NCBI GenBank assembly: GCA_019321725.1 | Contig: CM033111.1 | Coordinates: 4,030,001-4,094,000, forward strand | Length of the DNA stretch: 64,000 nt | Direction of reading: 5' to 3' | Source: Paulownia fortunei | Taxonomy: Eukaryota > Streptophyta > Magnoliopsida > Lamiales > Paulowniaceae | Shown here: in pieces, positions 63,107 through 64,000 of the stretch | Numbering within the stretch: the first letter of the stretch is position 1 | How the letters are laid out: each line of letters opens with the position of its first letter | The notes under the pieces: generated by a model | What the model saw: only the letters and a program-made list of their open reading frames with translations | Told to the model about the DNA's origin: nothing | The model's database searches: none | Translations under genes and position numbers: made by a program

Positions 63107-63796
63107 TTACGGCGCGGCTGGGGCTAGGCTAAGGTGCAAATCGAGCCCAAATGCATCATCGAAAATGGGCCCATCATCAACTCTTGAAAATCTACTTAAA
63201 GAAGGCCCATCCAACCTTCCACTATGGGCCTTCACGGGTTGTTGAGGCCCAACACTCATAAGGCTAGACTCCCCTACACTGCCGACATAGGATAGATTCC
63301 CTATACTCCTCCCACTAGTCGAAGCAGGAAAAACACAGCCATGCGACACGTGCAAGGGCTGCGCGGCGCGTGGAACATAAACCCACGAAGGAGACGCCGC
63401 CGCCGCCGCAGGAACGAAGACGGAGCCCGCTGGAGCGAGGAGGTGGGCCGGCGGAGAGAAGGCGGAGACCATAGGGTTGCGTATGTAGGAAACGGCAGCG
63501 TTTCTGCTGGCTTGCATTTGGGCACGCTTGAGCTGTTGTCTTTCCTTCTTGTGTGCGTTTTGATGGCCTCCGAGGGCCTGTGAGTTTGCGAACTCGCGGC
63601 AGCAGTATTGGCACTCGTACTTACGGCCTTCGGACGCCGGAAAACCGCCGGACTCCGGCGAGCTTGATGGCGTTTTGGTGGAGTCCACCTCTTCTTGATC
63701 TTCTGTCACGTTGAAACCGAAGAGTTTTAAGCCCCCATTAGTTGTGGTGTTGTTGCATGGTTTGTTTTGACACTCTAGCTCTTCCATGCTATACAT
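63107..63796 (-). CDS. GIS3-like: Single C2H2 zinc-finger protein of the GIS/ZFP5/ZFP6/ZFP8 group
   Basis: A single exon of 229 residues. The N-terminal KLFGFNV motif is shared with the GIS, GIS2, GIS3, ZFP5, ZFP6 and ZFP8 group. One plant C2H2 finger follows, [10 protein letters not shown] then [16 protein letters not shown], with the QALGGH signature that contacts DNA. A middle Ala/Pro/Ser-rich part leads to a C-terminal GLDLHLSL, an EAR-type repression motif. These nuclear regulators act in trichome initiation downstream of gibberellin and cytokinin. Recalled gene order beside DUF1639 and DUF761 favours GIS3 (At1g68360) as the counterpart. Met4 at 63787 is an alternative start. A TATA box sits at 63972-63979 and the leader contains a long CA run (minus strand). 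Confidence 0.93.
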   Translation of the reverse strand: MYSMEELECQNKPCNNTTTNGGLKLFGFNVTEDQEEVDSTKTPSSSPESGGFPASEGRKYECQYCCREFANSQALGGHQNAHKKERQQLKRAQMQASRNAAVSYIRNPMVSAFSPPAHLLAPAGSVFVPAAAAASPSWVYVPRAAQPLHVSHGCVFPASTSGRSIGNLSYVGSVGESSLMSVGPQQPVKAHSGRLDGPSLSRFSRVDDGPIFDDAFGLDLHLSLAPAAP

Positions 63797-63831
63797 ATAT
63801 ACAACTGCTTTTATATATATGTTAGTTTATG

Positions 63832-63866
<35 letters not shown>
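63832..63866. repeat. TG microsatellite in the probable 5' leader of the zinc-finger gene
   Basis: About 17 TG units lie 36 bases before the start codon. On the coding (minus) strand this is a CA tract between the TATA box and the ATG, so it is probably transcribed. It is likely polymorphic in length. Confidence 0.85.
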
Positions 63867-63867
<1 letters not shown>

Positions 63868-63971
63868 TTTTAGTGAGAGAGAAGAGTGGGTTTGGAGATG
63901 AAAATGAGACAGAAAGAAGAGCAAAGTAATGGTGGGAGCGTGGTTTAAGAGAGTTGTTGCATGTGTGGGGG

Positions 63972-63979
63972 TATTTATA
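63972..63979 (-). promoter_or_regulatory. Candidate TATA box of the zinc-finger gene
   Basis: The minus strand reads TATAAATA, about 175 bases before the start codon, followed by GA/CT-rich sequence usual in plant leaders. Confidence 0.5.
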
Positions 63980-64000
63980 CAAATTAAAAGGGTTTAAATT

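Noticed and set aside
63301..63614. Open frames of 74, 99 and 80 codons overlapping the zinc-finger gene
   Set aside because: They are frame-shifted or antisense shadows of a GC-rich coding exon with no own motifs.
1..64000. CRISPR arrays, operons, phage or organelle insertions
   Set aside because: The window is eukaryotic nuclear DNA. No regularly spaced repeats, no bacterial gene clusters and no recognised plastid or mitochondrial genes were seen.

Overview
The window is plant nuclear DNA, most likely from a eudicot. It is AT-rich, its genes have canonical GT-AG introns, and its proteins belong to plant-specific families: R2R3-MYB, DUF1639, DUF761, DUF1645/MAKR-like, and a C2H2 finger with the QALGGH signature. 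Long intergenic stretches carry MITE-like foldbacks, SINE-like and LTR-like remnants and microsatellites. Nothing prokaryotic, viral or organellar was recognised. An asterid is possible but cannot be settled from the sequence.

I support seven protein-coding genes. From left to right they are: (1) a three-exon R2R3-MYB of subgroup 20 (MYB62/MYB116 type), 5671-6832 (+); (2) cytosolic glutaminyl-tRNA synthetase, 23 exons, 15803-25305 (-); (3) a single-exon DUF1645/MAKR-like protein, 33292-34116 (+); (4) a two-exon DUF1639 protein, 39183-40297 (-); (5) a single-exon DUF761 protein, 46143-46655 (+); (6) cytosolic cysteinyl-tRNA synthetase, nine exons, 50021-55905 (+); (7) a single-exon C2H2 zinc finger of the GIS3/ZFP5/ZFP6/ZFP8 group, 63107-63796 (-). 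From memory, the order MYB - GlnRS - (MAKR-like) - DUF1639 - (DUF761) - GIS-type finger matches two duplicated Arabidopsis chromosome 1 segments, around At1g25340-At1g25370 and At1g68320-At1g68360. CysRS looks like an insertion into that block.

The most striking observation is in the GlnRS gene. All 23 exons join in frame to 796 codons, the expected full length, but codon 350, between the HIGH and MSK motifs, is TAA. No alternative splice I tried removes it. It is either a sequence error, a null allele, or a gene depending on an unusual mechanism. The CysRS gene has a probable GC-AG intron and a lineage-looking C-terminal extension built partly from a 45-bp tandem repeat. Both synthetase genes carry a telo-box near their 5' ends, and the GlnRS upstream region also has three site II motifs, a combination known from plant translation genes.

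Intergenic DNA holds three foldback elements (about 1 kb at 8900-9865, 810 bp at 59431-60240, 250 bp at 12160-12412), a TIR-bounded element with a C-rich core (47620-49410) and a similar G-rich block (26000-26560). It also holds three tRNA-like SINE heads, four LTR-like remnants, several tandem duplications with 42-205 bp periods, and C-tract or (CCCCCA)n runs with G-quadruplex potential on the minus strand.
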